64,000 bases of DNA from Streptomyces exfoliatus. GTDB taxonomy: Bacteria > Actinomycetota > Actinomycetes > Streptomycetales > Streptomycetaceae. Both the position numbers and the translations under genes were made by a program. This document shows, in pieces, positions 17,688 through 26,017 of this stretch. Where the stretch lies: positions 1 through 64,000 of the forward strand of contig NZ_JNZP01000023.1 of assembly GCF_000725545.1 (NCBI RefSeq), read 5' to 3'. Under the pieces are notes generated by a model. It searched no databases. It was not told where the DNA came from and saw only the letters and a program-made list of their open reading frames with translations. Numbering within the stretch: the stretch's first letter is position 1; the number at the start of each line of letters is the position of its first letter.

Positions 17688-18332
17688 GTGAGCCGCAGCC
17701 TTCGACGCGGCGCCCTCGCCGCCACCGCCATCGTGTTCTCCATCGCCGCGCTGTCCGCCTGCGGGGCGGGCAACGACGCGCAGACGCTCGGCGTCCGGCC
17801 GGACAACGCCGCCGTCACCGTGGACGACGTCAAGATCCAGAACGCGCTCGTCATCACCCAGCCCGAGGCCGCCTCCAAGGGCCCGGCCGCCGTCTCCGCC
17901 ACCCTCTTCAACAACGGGGACCAGCCGCAGACCCTCGAATCCATCAGCCTGCCGGGCAGCAGCGCGACCGTGAAGCTGAAGGCGGCAGAGGGCACCGGCC
18001 CGATCACCGTCCCGGCCAACGGCTCCGTCGTGATCGGCGGCGCGGGCAACGCCTCCGCCCTCATCGAGAACGGCTCCGAGGCCGCGCGCGCCGGCGACGC
18101 CCAGAAGGTCACGTTCAAGCTGAGCGAGACCGGCGACGTGAGCCTGAGCGCCTTCGTCGTCCCGGCGAAGAGCTACTTCAAGGACTTCGGCCCCGAGGTC
18201 GTTCCGGCTCCCCCCGGCAGCTCCCCCACCGCGTCGGCGTCGCCGACGGGCGAGGCGGAGCACGGCTCGGAGCACGGCTCCGAGCACGGCGGCGAGCCGT
18301 CGGGCGAGGCGACCACCGCGGCCGGCCACTGA
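17688..18332 (+). CDS. Lipoprotein, PCuAC/DUF461-like
   Basis: A 214-aa exported lipoprotein. Basic N-terminus, hydrophobic core and lipobox LSAC place the modified Cys at about residue 25. The mature domain (VTVDDVKIQNALVITQPEAA, SATLFNNGDQPQTLESISLP) resembles the beta-sandwich of the PCuAC/DUF461 group seen in many Streptomyces lipoproteins. I do not see a convincing Met/His copper motif, so copper binding is not claimed. The C-terminal tail is His/Ser/Glu-rich with repeats of EHGSEHG, which may chelate metals. Start GTG 17688 behind AGGAGA. It faces phoP across a shared terminator. Confidence 0.75.
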   Translation: MSRSLRRGALAATAIVFSIAALSACGAGNDAQTLGVRPDNAAVTVDDVKIQNALVITQPEAASKGPAAVSATLFNNGDQPQTLESISLPGSSATVKLKAAEGTGPITVPANGSVVIGGAGNASALIENGSEAARAGDAQKVTFKLSETGDVSLSAFVVPAKSYFKDFGPEVVPAPPGSSPTASASPTGEAEHGSEHGSEHGGEPSGEATTAAGH

Positions 18333-18341
18333 TCGTGTACG

Positions 18342-18380
18342 CGTGAAGGGGCGCCCCCGGCTCGGGGGCGCCCCTTCACG
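18342..18380. terminator. Bidirectional terminator lipoprotein / phoP
   Basis: An 18-bp perfect stem with a GCT loop (arms CGTGAAGGGGCGCCCCCG and complement) lies between convergent genes. Confidence 0.9.
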
Positions 18381-18443
18381 TACGTCCAAGGCGGTCTACG
18401 GCTCAGACGTGTGGCCCAGGCCCCGGACCGACTCCCGTCCGGT

Positions 18444-19124
18444 CTACGGCTCGAACTTGTAACCCAGGCCCCGGACCGTCACCAGGTAGCGCGGGGCGCC
18501 CGGGTCCGGCTCGATCTTGGCGCGGAGGCGCTTCACGTGGACGTCGAGCGTCTTCGTGTCGCCGACGTAGTCCGCACCCCACACCCGGTCGATCAGCTGC
18601 ATGCGGGTCAGCACGCGGCCCGCGTTGCGCAGCAGCATCTCCAGGAGGTCGAACTCCTTCAGCGGCAGGTCGACCTTGCCGCCCGAGACCGTCACCACGT
18701 GACGGTCGACGTCCATACGGACCGGGCCGGCCTCCAGGGCCGCGGGGGTGACCTCCTCCGGCTCGCCGCGGCGGCGCAGGACCGCGCGGATGCGGGCGAC
18801 CAGCTCCCGCGAGGAGAAGGGCTTCGTCACGTAGTCGTCGGCTCCTATTTCGAGTCCGACGACCTTGTCGATCTCGCTGTCCTTGGCGGTCACCATGATC
18901 ACCGGGACGTTCGAGCGCCCGCGCAGCTGGCGGCACACTTCGGTGCCGGGCAGCCCGGGAAGCATCAGGTCGAGGAGGACGAGGTCGGCTCCGTTGCGCT
19001 CGAACTCGTCGAGGCCGTCGGGCCCGGTCGCCGCCACGGCGACCTCGAAGCCTTCCTTGCGGAGCATGTACGACAGGGCGTCGCTGAAGGATTCCTCATC
19101 CTCGACGACGAGCACTCGGGTCAC
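18444..19124 (-). CDS. phoP: Phosphate response regulator PhoP
   Basis: A 226-aa OmpR/PhoB-type regulator. The receiver domain has acidic pocket E8/D9 and phospho-acceptor D52 (LLDLMLPG), with Lys in DDYVTKPFS. The C-terminal winged helix contains LPLKEFDLLEMLLRNAGRVL and DVHVKRLRAKIEPDP. PhoP controls the phosphate-starvation regulon and, in Streptomyces, affects antibiotic production. Its ATG overlaps the phoR stop by 4 bp, so the pair is co-translated. The assignment is supported by phoU and PHO boxes next door. Confidence 0.95.
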   Translation of the reverse strand: MTRVLVVEDEESFSDALSYMLRKEGFEVAVAATGPDGLDEFERNGADLVLLDLMLPGLPGTEVCRQLRGRSNVPVIMVTAKDSEIDKVVGLEIGADDYVTKPFSSRELVARIRAVLRRRGEPEEVTPAALEAGPVRMDVDRHVVTVSGGKVDLPLKEFDLLEMLLRNAGRVLTRMQLIDRVWGADYVGDTKTLDVHVKRLRAKIEPDPGAPRYLVTVRGLGYKFEP

Positions 19125-20350
19125 GGAAGGACCTCCGGGGCAGAAAGCGGTTCGGTCATGAGATCAGGGGTGGAGGAGGAGGCGGGCCGGCGGTCCCGTA
19201 CGGTGCCCGCCTCGGGCAGCCGCAGGGTGAAGGTGGAGCCCTGGCCCTCGGTGCTCCAGACGGTGACCTCGCCGCCGTGCGAGGCGGCCACGTGCTTGAC
19301 GATCGCCAGACCGAGCCCCGTACCGCCGGTGGCACGGGAGCGGGCCGGGTCGACGCGGTAGAAGCGCTCGAAGATCCGCTCGCGGTCCTTCTCCGAGATG
19401 CCGATGCCCTGGTCGGTCACCGCTATCTCGATCAGGTCGCCGCCGGGGGCCGCGATGCGGCGGGCGGCGATGCCCACCCGCGTACGGGCCGGTGAGTAGT
19501 TGACGGCGTTCTCCACGAGATTGCCGAGGGCGGCGGCGAGCTGACCCCGGCTTCCCCACACGTGCAGGTCGGCCGCTCCTCCGGAGACCATGCTGATCTG
19601 CTTCGTGGAGGCGGTGTGCCGGGAGCGGTCGATCGCCTCGGCGACGAGTTCGTCCACGGACACGGGCTCGGAGTCTTCCAGCGGGTCGTCGTTCTGCACA
19701 CGGGAGAGGTCGATGAGCTCCTGTACGAGATTGGTGAGGCGGGTCGCCTCTATCTGCATGCGGCCGGCGAAGCGGGTGACCGCCTCGGGGTCGTCCGAGG
19801 CGTCCATGACCGCCTCGGAGAGCAGGGAGAGCGCGCCGGTCGGGGTCTTGAGCTCATGGCTCACGTTGGCGACGAAGTCGCGCCGTACCGCTTCGATACG
19901 GCGGGCTTCGGTGAGGTCCTCGACCAGGAGCAGCACGAGCCGCGAGCCCAGCGGGGCGACCCGGGCGGAGACGGCGAGGGCCTCGCCGCGTCCGGAGCCG
20001 CGCCGGGCAAGGTCCAGCTCGACCTGTCGTATCTCCCCGTCGCGGCGGGTGTCGCGGGCCATGTTGAGCATGGGCTCGACGGCCAGCTTCCCGCCGCGGA
20101 CCAGACCGAGGGCGTACGCCGCCGAGCTGGCCTTCACCACGGAGTCGCTCTCGTCGAGGACGACCGCGGAGGAGCGCAGTACGGACAGCACGGTGTCGAC
20201 GCCGGGCGGGAGCACGGCGTCGGTGTGCAGGGAGGTACGGGTGGGTCTCGCCTGGTCGCGCTCGCTCCAGCGGAACGCCAGCATGGCGATCACGCCGGTG
20301 CACACGCCGGCGATCGCGGCCAATGCGGCGACTGCCGCGTTCACGTCCAT
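19121..20350 (-). CDS. phoR: Phosphate sensor histidine kinase PhoR
   Basis: A 409-aa membrane kinase. One N-terminal helix (AAVAALAAIAGVCTGVIAML) is followed by a PAS-like region, then the HisKA box FVANVSHELKTPTGALSLLS with the phosphorylated His. The ATP-binding N box is LVENAVNYSP, followed by G1 (VTDQGIGISEKD), the F box (RIFERFYRV) and G2 (GTGLGLAIVKH). It has only one membrane helix and no large external sensor, as in actinomycete PhoR, consistent with sensing through the Pst system and PhoU. It precedes phoP with a 4-bp overlap. Confidence 0.95.
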   Translation of the reverse strand: MDVNAAVAALAAIAGVCTGVIAMLAFRWSERDQARPTRTSLHTDAVLPPGVDTVLSVLRSSAVVLDESDSVVKASSAAYALGLVRGGKLAVEPMLNMARDTRRDGEIRQVELDLARRGSGRGEALAVSARVAPLGSRLVLLLVEDLTEARRIEAVRRDFVANVSHELKTPTGALSLLSEAVMDASDDPEAVTRFAGRMQIEATRLTNLVQELIDLSRVQNDDPLEDSEPVSVDELVAEAIDRSRHTASTKQISMVSGGAADLHVWGSRGQLAAALGNLVENAVNYSPARTRVGIAARRIAAPGGDLIEIAVTDQGIGISEKDRERIFERFYRVDPARSRATGGTGLGLAIVKHVAASHGGEVTVWSTEGQGSTFTLRLPEAGTVRDRRPASSSTPDLMTEPLSAPEVLP

Positions 20351-20423
20351 GCCTCAAGGTTATGCGTGGTCGCGGACACTCTCCCAGCCGTCCGAGTGGC
20401 TCCTCGAACACTCGTCGCTCAGA

Positions 20424-20516
20424 GTTCACTGTGAAGACGGGGCTGGTTCATTTGCCCCGGACGGGACGGTGGCGTGCGTAGCCCAGAGTTCACCTGGGGG
20501 AAAGTGGCGGTTCATG
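20424..20516. promoter_or_regulatory. PHO boxes in the phoR-phoU divergent promoter
   Basis: Four GTTCA-type half-sites occur as two pairs: GTTCAC at 20424 with GTTCAT at 20446, and GTTCACC at 20488 with GTTCAT at 20510. Within each pair the spacing is exactly 22 bp, twice the 11-bp direct-repeat period of Streptomyces PhoP sites (consensus GTTCACC). They lie between phoRP and phoU, where PhoP autoregulation is known in the genus. Confidence 0.88.
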
Positions 20517-20614
20517 TGTGGGGATGGAACCGGACGCGTAGGGGGCCGAACGTGGGAGCGTGGGGGTCCGAAGCCCCACCCGGACCCCGGAGCTTTGCGT
20601 AGAGAGGGACATCC

Positions 20615-21295
20615 ATGCGGGACGCGTACCACGAGGAACTTGACTCGATCGGCGAGAGCCTGGTCGAGATGGCCCGGCTCGTCGGGTCGGCCGTCGGGCG
20701 CGCCACGACGGCGATGCTCGACGCGGATCTCAAGCTCGCCGAGAGCGTGATCGCGGCGGACCAGAAGGTCGACAACCTCCAGCACGAGCTGGAGGCACGG
20801 GCCATCGCGCTGCTCGCGCGCCAGCAGCCGGTGGCGACGGATCTGCGGATAGTGGTCACGTCGCTGCGCATGAGCGCCGACCTGGAGCGCTCGGGCGACC
20901 TCGCCCAGCACGTGGCGAAGCTGGCCCGGCTGCGGTTCCCGGAGTCGGCGGTGCCGCGGGACCTGCACGCGACCATCCTGGAGATGGGGCAGCTGGCGCA
21001 GCGCCTGATGGCGAAGGCGGCGGAGGTCATCATCACGAAGGACGTCGACCTGGCGCTCCAGCTGGAGCAGGACGACGACGAGATGGACCTGCTGCACCGG
21101 ACGCTCTTCCAGCACCTGATCGACGACCGCTGGAAGCACGGCATCGAGACGGCGGTCGACGTGACGCTGCTCGGCCGGTACTACGAGCGGTTCGCCGACC
21201 ACGCGGTGTCGGTGGCGAAGCGGGTCGTGTACCTGGTGACGGGTGAGCACGCGGACGAGCTGCAGGCCTCCGACTCGCCGGTCGAGGGCGCGTGA
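20615..21295 (+). CDS. phoU: Phosphate transport regulator PhoU
   Basis: A 226-aa all-helical protein with two PhoU repeats: RDAYHEELDSIGESLVEMAR, then the metal-coordinating E/D-rich helices (TDLRIVVTSLRMSADLERSGD and GRYYERFADHAVSVAKRVVY). PhoU links the Pst transporter to PhoR and represses the regulon when phosphate is plentiful. It is divergent from phoRP and shares the PHO-box region. Length and both motifs are normal. Confidence 0.93.
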   Translation: MRDAYHEELDSIGESLVEMARLVGSAVGRATTAMLDADLKLAESVIAADQKVDNLQHELEARAIALLARQQPVATDLRIVVTSLRMSADLERSGDLAQHVAKLARLRFPESAVPRDLHATILEMGQLAQRLMAKAAEVIITKDVDLALQLEQDDDEMDLLHRTLFQHLIDDRWKHGIETAVDVTLLGRYYERFADHAVSVAKRVVYLVTGEHADELQASDSPVEGA

Positions 21296-21457
21296 CCCTG
21301 GCGGGTGCCGTGGGTGCGGGGCGTCGTCCGCGGGGCCGGAGGGCTCGGGTGCCCGGGGGCGCGTAGGCGCGCGGGCGCCGATGCGCCGTTGATGCGCCCG
21401 CCCGGCTGGGCATGCAATGGGGGGAGGCGACGCACGCCTCGAAAGGGAGGGACCCTC

Positions 21458-21613
21458 ATGGCCGAATCCCCGATGACGACGAGCGACTCCGGGCCGGAGG
21501 CGCCGCGGGAGCCGATGCTCCTGCCCGTACTGGGCGCCTGCGGGTGCGGCTCGGGCTGCGGCTGCGGCTGCCAGTCGGGCGCCCCGTGCCAGTGCGGTGG
21601 CTGCTCGGGCTGA
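21458..21613 (+). CDS. 51-aa cysteine-rich peptide
   Basis: From ATG 21458 (strong GGGAGG upstream) a 51-aa peptide: an acidic Ser/Pro-rich N-terminus, then ACGCGSGCGCGCQ and PCQCGGCSG, with 8 cysteines in the last 25 residues. The density and CxC spacing are those of a small metal-binding (metallothionein-like) protein, but no known family is evident to me. It lies 160 bp after phoU in the same direction, so co-expression with phoU is possible. A terminator follows. Confidence 0.75.
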   Translation: MAESPMTTSDSGPEAPREPMLLPVLGACGCGSGCGCGCQSGAPCQCGGCSG

Positions 21614-21615
21614 CC

Positions 21616-21653
21616 GAGGGGGGGTGGGGCGCGGCATCCGCACCCCACCCCTC
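21616..21653. terminator. Terminator after the Cys-rich peptide gene
   Basis: GAGG-GGTGGGGCG and CGCACCCCACCCCTC form a GC-rich stem between convergent genes. Confidence 0.7.
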
Positions 21654-21664
21654 GCCCCGCTCTC

Positions 21665-22132
21665 TCACACGTCGAGTACGCCGACGGTCTGGCCGCCGCT
21701 GACCTCACCGGTCGTACGGAAGCCGAGCCGGCGGTAGAACTCGCCGGGTCCGTCCTCGCCGGGCTCCCAGGTCACGTACAGCAGCGGTGTTCCGCGCCGG
21801 CGCAGCTCGTCGCGTACGGCTTCGACGGCGAACCGTCCGTACCCCTCGCCCTGGGCGTCCGCGGCGATGTTGAGGCGCCAGAGACCGCTGCGGCGGTCGG
21901 TGGGGTCCTTCTCCTCGTTCCACGGGATGTCGAAGAAGGCCATCAGGAACCCGACGAGCCGGTCGCCGTCGCGTATCAGCCGCGGCCAGGCCACCTCCCC
22001 GAAGGCGTACGCCTCGGCGAGGGACCGCACCACGGGGGAGACGTTGCGCTCCTGGTGGGGGTGGACGCGCAGGGCGAGGGCGGCGTCGACGTTGGCGGGG
22101 GTGACCTTCTCCAGGCGCGGTGACGTGCTCAT
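21665..22132 (-). CDS. GNAT-family N-acetyltransferase
   Basis: A 155-aa GNAT protein. The acetyl-CoA loop is LNIAADAQGEGYGRFAVEAV (Q/RxxGxG/A pattern), followed by VTWEPGEDGPGEFYRRLGFR, the motif B region with the usual FYxxLGF end. LVGFLMAFFDIPW precedes it. It resembles the spermine/spermidine and antibiotic acetyltransferase group, but the substrate cannot be called. It stands alone, convergent with the Cys-rich gene. Confidence 0.85.
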   Translation of the reverse strand: MSTSPRLEKVTPANVDAALALRVHPHQERNVSPVVRSLAEAYAFGEVAWPRLIRDGDRLVGFLMAFFDIPWNEEKDPTDRRSGLWRLNIAADAQGEGYGRFAVEAVRDELRRRGTPLLYVTWEPGEDGPGEFYRRLGFRTTGEVSGGQTVGVLDV

Positions 22133-22201
22133 GGCCTGAAAGGTACCGACGCCGGGCTCGGGGCGCCGCTGTTTATCGCGGGCTGGGGTCTTTCACACCC
22201 C

Positions 22202-22552
22202 CTAGCTCACGAACACGACCGAGCGGAGCTTGAGCCGGTCGGTGGCGGGGCGGCCGTGGGGGCGCAGGGTCCAGGAGTCGCCCGTGCAGTCGGGCTCGGT
22301 GAAGACGATCGCGTACTGGTCCGTGTCGTTGTGCGGGGCGAAGGCGGGCGCGGAGGCGGCGGGGTCGGCGGCCTCCGGGATCGTGACGCACTCACCGCCG
22401 GCGGGGTCGTGCAGCGTGACGTTCTGCGGAGACCCGTCCAGGCCGACGAACCGGTAACCGAAGTCGCCGGTGGCGGCGTGGGCGGGGGCGGCCAGGGCGG
22501 CGGTGAGGGCCAGGGCGCCGCAAGCGGCGGCGAGGGAGTGCCGGAGACGCAC
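22202..22552 (-). CDS. Small secreted protein
   Basis: A 116-aa protein with a classic Sec signal peptide (SLAAACGALALTAALAAPAHA, cleavage after AHA at about residue 26). The mature part is about 90 aa with two cysteines (GGECVTIP and EPDCTGDS), a pattern of small beta-rich Streptomyces secreted proteins with one disulfide. No enzymatic motif is seen. It is monocistronic. Confidence 0.8.
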   Translation of the reverse strand: MRLRHSLAAACGALALTAALAAPAHAATGDFGYRFVGLDGSPQNVTLHDPAGGECVTIPEAADPAASAPAFAPHNDTDQYAIVFTEPDCTGDSWTLRPHGRPATDRLKLRSVVFVS

Positions 22553-22717
22553 GGGGTTCTCGCTTCACATGAGGAGTGACAGTTCCACCCGCACCTCTAA
22601 CCTCCGGTGACGGCCCCCAAGCGGCGCTCCTCCGCCGGAAGGTTTCCCCCTCACCCGTCCGGCCGAACGTCGGTCGGCGCGAGGCCGTCGCCCACCGACG
22701 CACTCGAAGCACGAAGA

Positions 22718-22753
22718 AGCCCCCGCCCCGCCGAAGACCGGCGGTCGGGGGCT
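22718..22753 (-). terminator. gpmA terminator
   Basis: AGCCCCCG...GCCG and CGGC...CGGGGGCT form a long stem 22 bp after the gpmA stop. On the minus strand it is followed by TCTTCGT, a T-rich tail. Confidence 0.85.
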
Positions 22754-22775
22754 CTTTCGAGGACAGAGGGCAGGG

Positions 22776-23537
22776 CTACTTCTTCTTGCCCTGGTTCTTC
22801 ACGGCCTCGATGGCCGCGGCGGCCGCGTCCGGGTCGAGGTAGGTGCCGCCCGGGTTGAGGGGCTTGAAGTTCTCGTCCAGTTCGTAGGACAGGGGGATGC
22901 CGGTCGGGATGTTGAGGCCCGCGATGTCGGCGTCCGAGATGCCGTCCAGGTGCTTCACCAGGGCGCGGAGGCTGTTGCCGTGGGCGGCGACGAGGACCGT
23001 GCGGCCGGCGAGGAGGTCCGGGACGATGTTGTCGTACCAGTACGGGAGCATCCGCTCGACGACGTCCTTGAGGCACTCGGTCTGCGGGCGCAGCTCCGGC
23101 GGGATCGTCGCGTAGCGGGCGTCGTGCGCCTGGGAGTACTCGTTGTCGTCGGCGAGCGCCGGCGGCGGGGTGTCGTACGAGCGGCGCCACAGCATGAACT
23201 GCTCCTCGCCGAACTCGGCGAGCGTCTGGGCCTTGTCCTTGCCCTGGAGGGCGCCGTAGTGGCGCTCGTTGAGGCGCCAGGAGCGGTTGACCGGGATCCA
23301 GTGGCGGTCCGCGGACTCCAGCGCGAGCTGGGCGGTGCGGATGGCGCGCTTCTGGAGGGAGGTGTGCAGCACGTCGGGCAGCAGGCCGGCGTCCTTGAGC
23401 AGCTCGCCGCCGCGCGTCGCCTCCTTCTCGCCCTTGGCGGTGAGGTTCACGTCCACCCAACCGGTGAACAGATTCTTCTCGTTCCACTCGCTCTCGCCAT
23501 GGCGGAGGAGGATCAGCTTGTACGGTGCGTCGGCCAT
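22776..23537 (-). CDS. gpmA: 2,3-bisphosphoglycerate-dependent phosphoglycerate mutase
   Basis: A 253-aa glycolytic enzyme interconverting 3- and 2-phosphoglycerate. The N-terminal catalytic block is [20 protein letters not shown] with phospho-histidine H13. RRSYDTPPP and [18 protein letters not shown] supply the second catalytic His and phosphate contacts, and the tail [13 protein letters not shown] is typical of dPGM. The start is ATG 23537 (MADAPYK); an upstream in-frame extension is not conserved-looking. A terminator follows directly. Confidence 0.95.
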   Translation of the reverse strand: MADAPYKLILLRHGESEWNEKNLFTGWVDVNLTAKGEKEATRGGELLKDAGLLPDVLHTSLQKRAIRTAQLALESADRHWIPVNRSWRLNERHYGALQGKDKAQTLAEFGEEQFMLWRRSYDTPPPALADDNEYSQAHDARYATIPPELRPQTECLKDVVERMLPYWYDNIVPDLLAGRTVLVAAHGNSLRALVKHLDGISDADIAGLNIPTGIPLSYELDENFKPLNPGGTYLDPDAAAAAIEAVKNQGKKK

Positions 23538-23662
23538 GCGGACGAGCCTAATCGACCGCCGACGATTGACGCGCGTCGTCAATTCGCTGGCGTCCGACGT
23601 ATGAGATGCGTAAGTTACGAGAGCCGGAAGCAGGGCTTACGTACAGCAGGGGGCGGCCACAC

Positions 23663-24997
23663 ATGTCCATCGACTCGCTCAGACGATCAGCGCGCGAGAC
23701 GGTCTCCGGCCTACCGCCCGGCTTCTGGTGGCTCTGGCTGTCGACCCTGGTCAACCGGACCGGTGCCTTCGTCCTCACGTTCCTCTCCCTCTACCTGACG
23801 GTGGAGCTCGGGCACTCGCCCTGGTTCGCGGGACTCGTCGTCGCCCTCCACGGCCTCGGCGGCATCGCCGGGTCGCCGCTCGGCGGCGCGCTCACCGACC
23901 GCTGGGGCCGCCGCCCCACCATGGTCACCATGCACCTCGCGGCCGCCGCCAGCGCCGCCGCCCTCGCCTTCGTCACCAGTGCCTGGGCCATCGCCACGGT
24001 CGTCCTCCTGATGGGCGTCGCCATGCAGGCCGTGCGCCCGTCCATCAACGCGACCATCGCCGACATGGTGCCCGCCCACGACGTGCGCCGGGCCTACGCC
24101 CTCAACTACTGGGCCCTCAACCTCGGCTTCGCCATCGCCTCCATCGGCGGCGGCGCCGCGATCTTCCTCGGCTACCGCACCCTCTTCGTCGTCGACGCCG
24201 TCGCCACCACCCTGTGCGCGGTCATCGTCTTCCTCCGGCTGCCCGAGACCCGCCCCGAGGCCCGTACCGACAAGGCGGGCGAGCCGGTCGTCGAGGCGAA
24301 GGTCAGCATGTTCACCGTGCTGCGCGACGCCCCCTTCCGGAGCCTCGTCCTGCTCAACCTCCTCGTCTGCCTCGTCTTCACCGCCCCCTGGATCGGTCTG
24401 CCGCTCACCATGGCGGACCAGGGCCTCTCCCCCTCCTCGTACGGCGTCGTCATCGCCGTCAACGGCATCGTGATCGTCGGCTTCCAGCTGCTCGTCAACA
24501 AGCTGACCGACAAGCGCTCCCCGGTCGTCCTGCTCAGCCTCTCCTCCCTCCTCTTCGCCTTCGGCACCGGTGCGACCGCCCTCGCCGGCTCGCCGGTGGC
24601 CTTCGCCGCGACGGTGATCGTCTGGACGGTCGGCGAGATGATCCACGTCCCGACGAACGCCGCCGCCACCGCCCGGCTCGCTCCCGAGCACGCCCGCGGC
24701 CGCTACCAGGGCGTGATGGGCATGTCCTGGGCCGTCGCCGGTTTCGTCGCCCCGATCGCCGCCGGTGCGATCGTCGGCGGTCCCGGTCCCGATGTCCTGT
24801 GGGCCGCGACGGCCGCCATCGGCGTCCTCGCCGCCGCCGGGTACTTCACCCGGCTGCGAAAGGTCCTGGCCGACGCGGACACTGACCGGGACACGGACCG
24901 AAACGGCGACGGTGGTCTCGACGGTGACACGGCGGACTCTGCCCTCGACCGTACGGCCAAGACCTCCGGCGCCGGTCAGGCCTCCGTCGTCGCCTGA
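23663..24997 (+). CDS. MFS transporter (drug-efflux-type)
   Basis: A 444-aa membrane protein with about 12 hydrophobic helices. The MFS loop 2-3 motif is GGALTDRWGRRPTMV, and the second half carries a related loop (NKLTDKRSPVVLL). The C-terminal 40 residues are hydrophilic and Asp-rich. It fits the DHA1-type exporters; the substrate is unknown. It is divergent from gpmA. Its 3' end overlaps the opposing metallo-hydrolase gene by 22 bp, which implies antisense overlap of the two transcripts. Confidence 0.85.
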   Translation: MSIDSLRRSARETVSGLPPGFWWLWLSTLVNRTGAFVLTFLSLYLTVELGHSPWFAGLVVALHGLGGIAGSPLGGALTDRWGRRPTMVTMHLAAAASAAALAFVTSAWAIATVVLLMGVAMQAVRPSINATIADMVPAHDVRRAYALNYWALNLGFAIASIGGGAAIFLGYRTLFVVDAVATTLCAVIVFLRLPETRPEARTDKAGEPVVEAKVSMFTVLRDAPFRSLVLLNLLVCLVFTAPWIGLPLTMADQGLSPSSYGVVIAVNGIVIVGFQLLVNKLTDKRSPVVLLSLSSLLFAFGTGATALAGSPVAFAATVIVWTVGEMIHVPTNAAATARLAPEHARGRYQGVMGMSWAVAGFVAPIAAGAIVGGPGPDVLWAATAAIGVLAAAGYFTRLRKVLADADTDRDTDRNGDGGLDGDTADSALDRTAKTSGAGQASVVA

Positions 24998-25911
24998 GCC
25001 CCCGCGCCGTAGGCGGCCCACCGTACGAGCCCGAACCCCGCTCCCTCCCGGCGCACTTCGGCGGCCCCGGCCCCGCCGAAGTGCGCCGGCACGACCAGCT
25101 CCTTCTCGTCCGCGGCCCGTTCGAGGACCCGACGGCGGGTCGCCGCCGCCCGCGCCGGATCCAGGCAGAAGCAGCTGTTGCACGAGGGGTCGAGGATCTG
25201 TACGGGGCTGTGCAGGAGGTCTCCGACGAAGACCGCCCGGTCTCCCCCGGACGCGAGCCGCAACACGGCCGAGCCGGGCGTGTGACCGGGCGCGGACTCC
25301 AGCGTGAGGTGCTCGTCGATCCGATGGGTCCCGTCCCACAGCAGGATCCGCCCCGCGCGGTGGACGGGCGCGACGCTGTCCTCGTAGACCAGCCGGTCGT
25401 CCTCCTGGACGCCGTTGCCGTACGCGTTCTCCGGGCCGAAGTGGAAGTCGTCGGCGGCCGGAAGCAGGTACTGGGCGTTCGGGAACGTCGGCACCCACTC
25501 CCCGTCCGCGTCGCGGGTGTTCCAGCCGACGTGGTCGGCGTGCAGGTGCGTGTTGACGACGATGTCGACGTCCTCGGGGCGGATGCCCGCCCGCTCCAGG
25601 CGGCCGGGGAAGTCCCCCTGCCGCCGGTGGAAGTGCGGCGAGTGGGGCCGCTCGCGCCCGTCGCCCGCCCCCGTGTCGATCAGGACGGTCCGTCCCCCGC
25701 TGCGCAGCACCCAGCTCTGCAGCGCCATGACCGCGCTGCCGCCGTCCGGCGCCCAGTGGTCCGGCGCGAGCCAGTCCTCGTTGTCCTTCCACACCTCGGC
25801 GCCGGCGGCCGGCACGAGGCCGCGCGCGGGACCGAACGGCCCCCGCCACTCGACGATCCGGGTGACCTCGACGTCCCCCAGGACGATGCTCTGCGTGCTC
25901 TCGTTCGTCAT
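24976..25911 (-). CDS. Metallo-beta-lactamase-fold hydrolase
   Basis: A 311-aa protein with the MBL zinc motif NTHLHADHVGWN (HxHxDH), upstream VLIDTGAGDG, and downstream LESAPGHTPGSAV with the third His and VFVGDLLHSP with the bridging Asp. This is the AHL-lactonase/MBL-fold hydrolase group; a specific substrate cannot be assigned. It is convergent and overlapping with the MFS gene and divergent from an AraC regulator 106 bp away, which could regulate it. Confidence 0.88.
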   Translation of the reverse strand: MTNESTQSIVLGDVEVTRIVEWRGPFGPARGLVPAAGAEVWKDNEDWLAPDHWAPDGGSAVMALQSWVLRSGGRTVLIDTGAGDGRERPHSPHFHRRQGDFPGRLERAGIRPEDVDIVVNTHLHADHVGWNTRDADGEWVPTFPNAQYLLPAADDFHFGPENAYGNGVQEDDRLVYEDSVAPVHRAGRILLWDGTHRIDEHLTLESAPGHTPGSAVLRLASGGDRAVFVGDLLHSPVQILDPSCNSCFCLDPARAAATRRRVLERAADEKELVVPAHFGGAGAAEVRREGAGFGLVRWAAYGAGAQATTEA

Positions 25912-26017
25912 GGGACCGAGCCTAGGGAGGGAGATGTGAGCGTCTCGATGCCTGTACGGCTCCTCTCGATACGCGTACGGCTCACTCCTGATCGCCTGTC
26001 AGCGCTACGCTTCCGGC

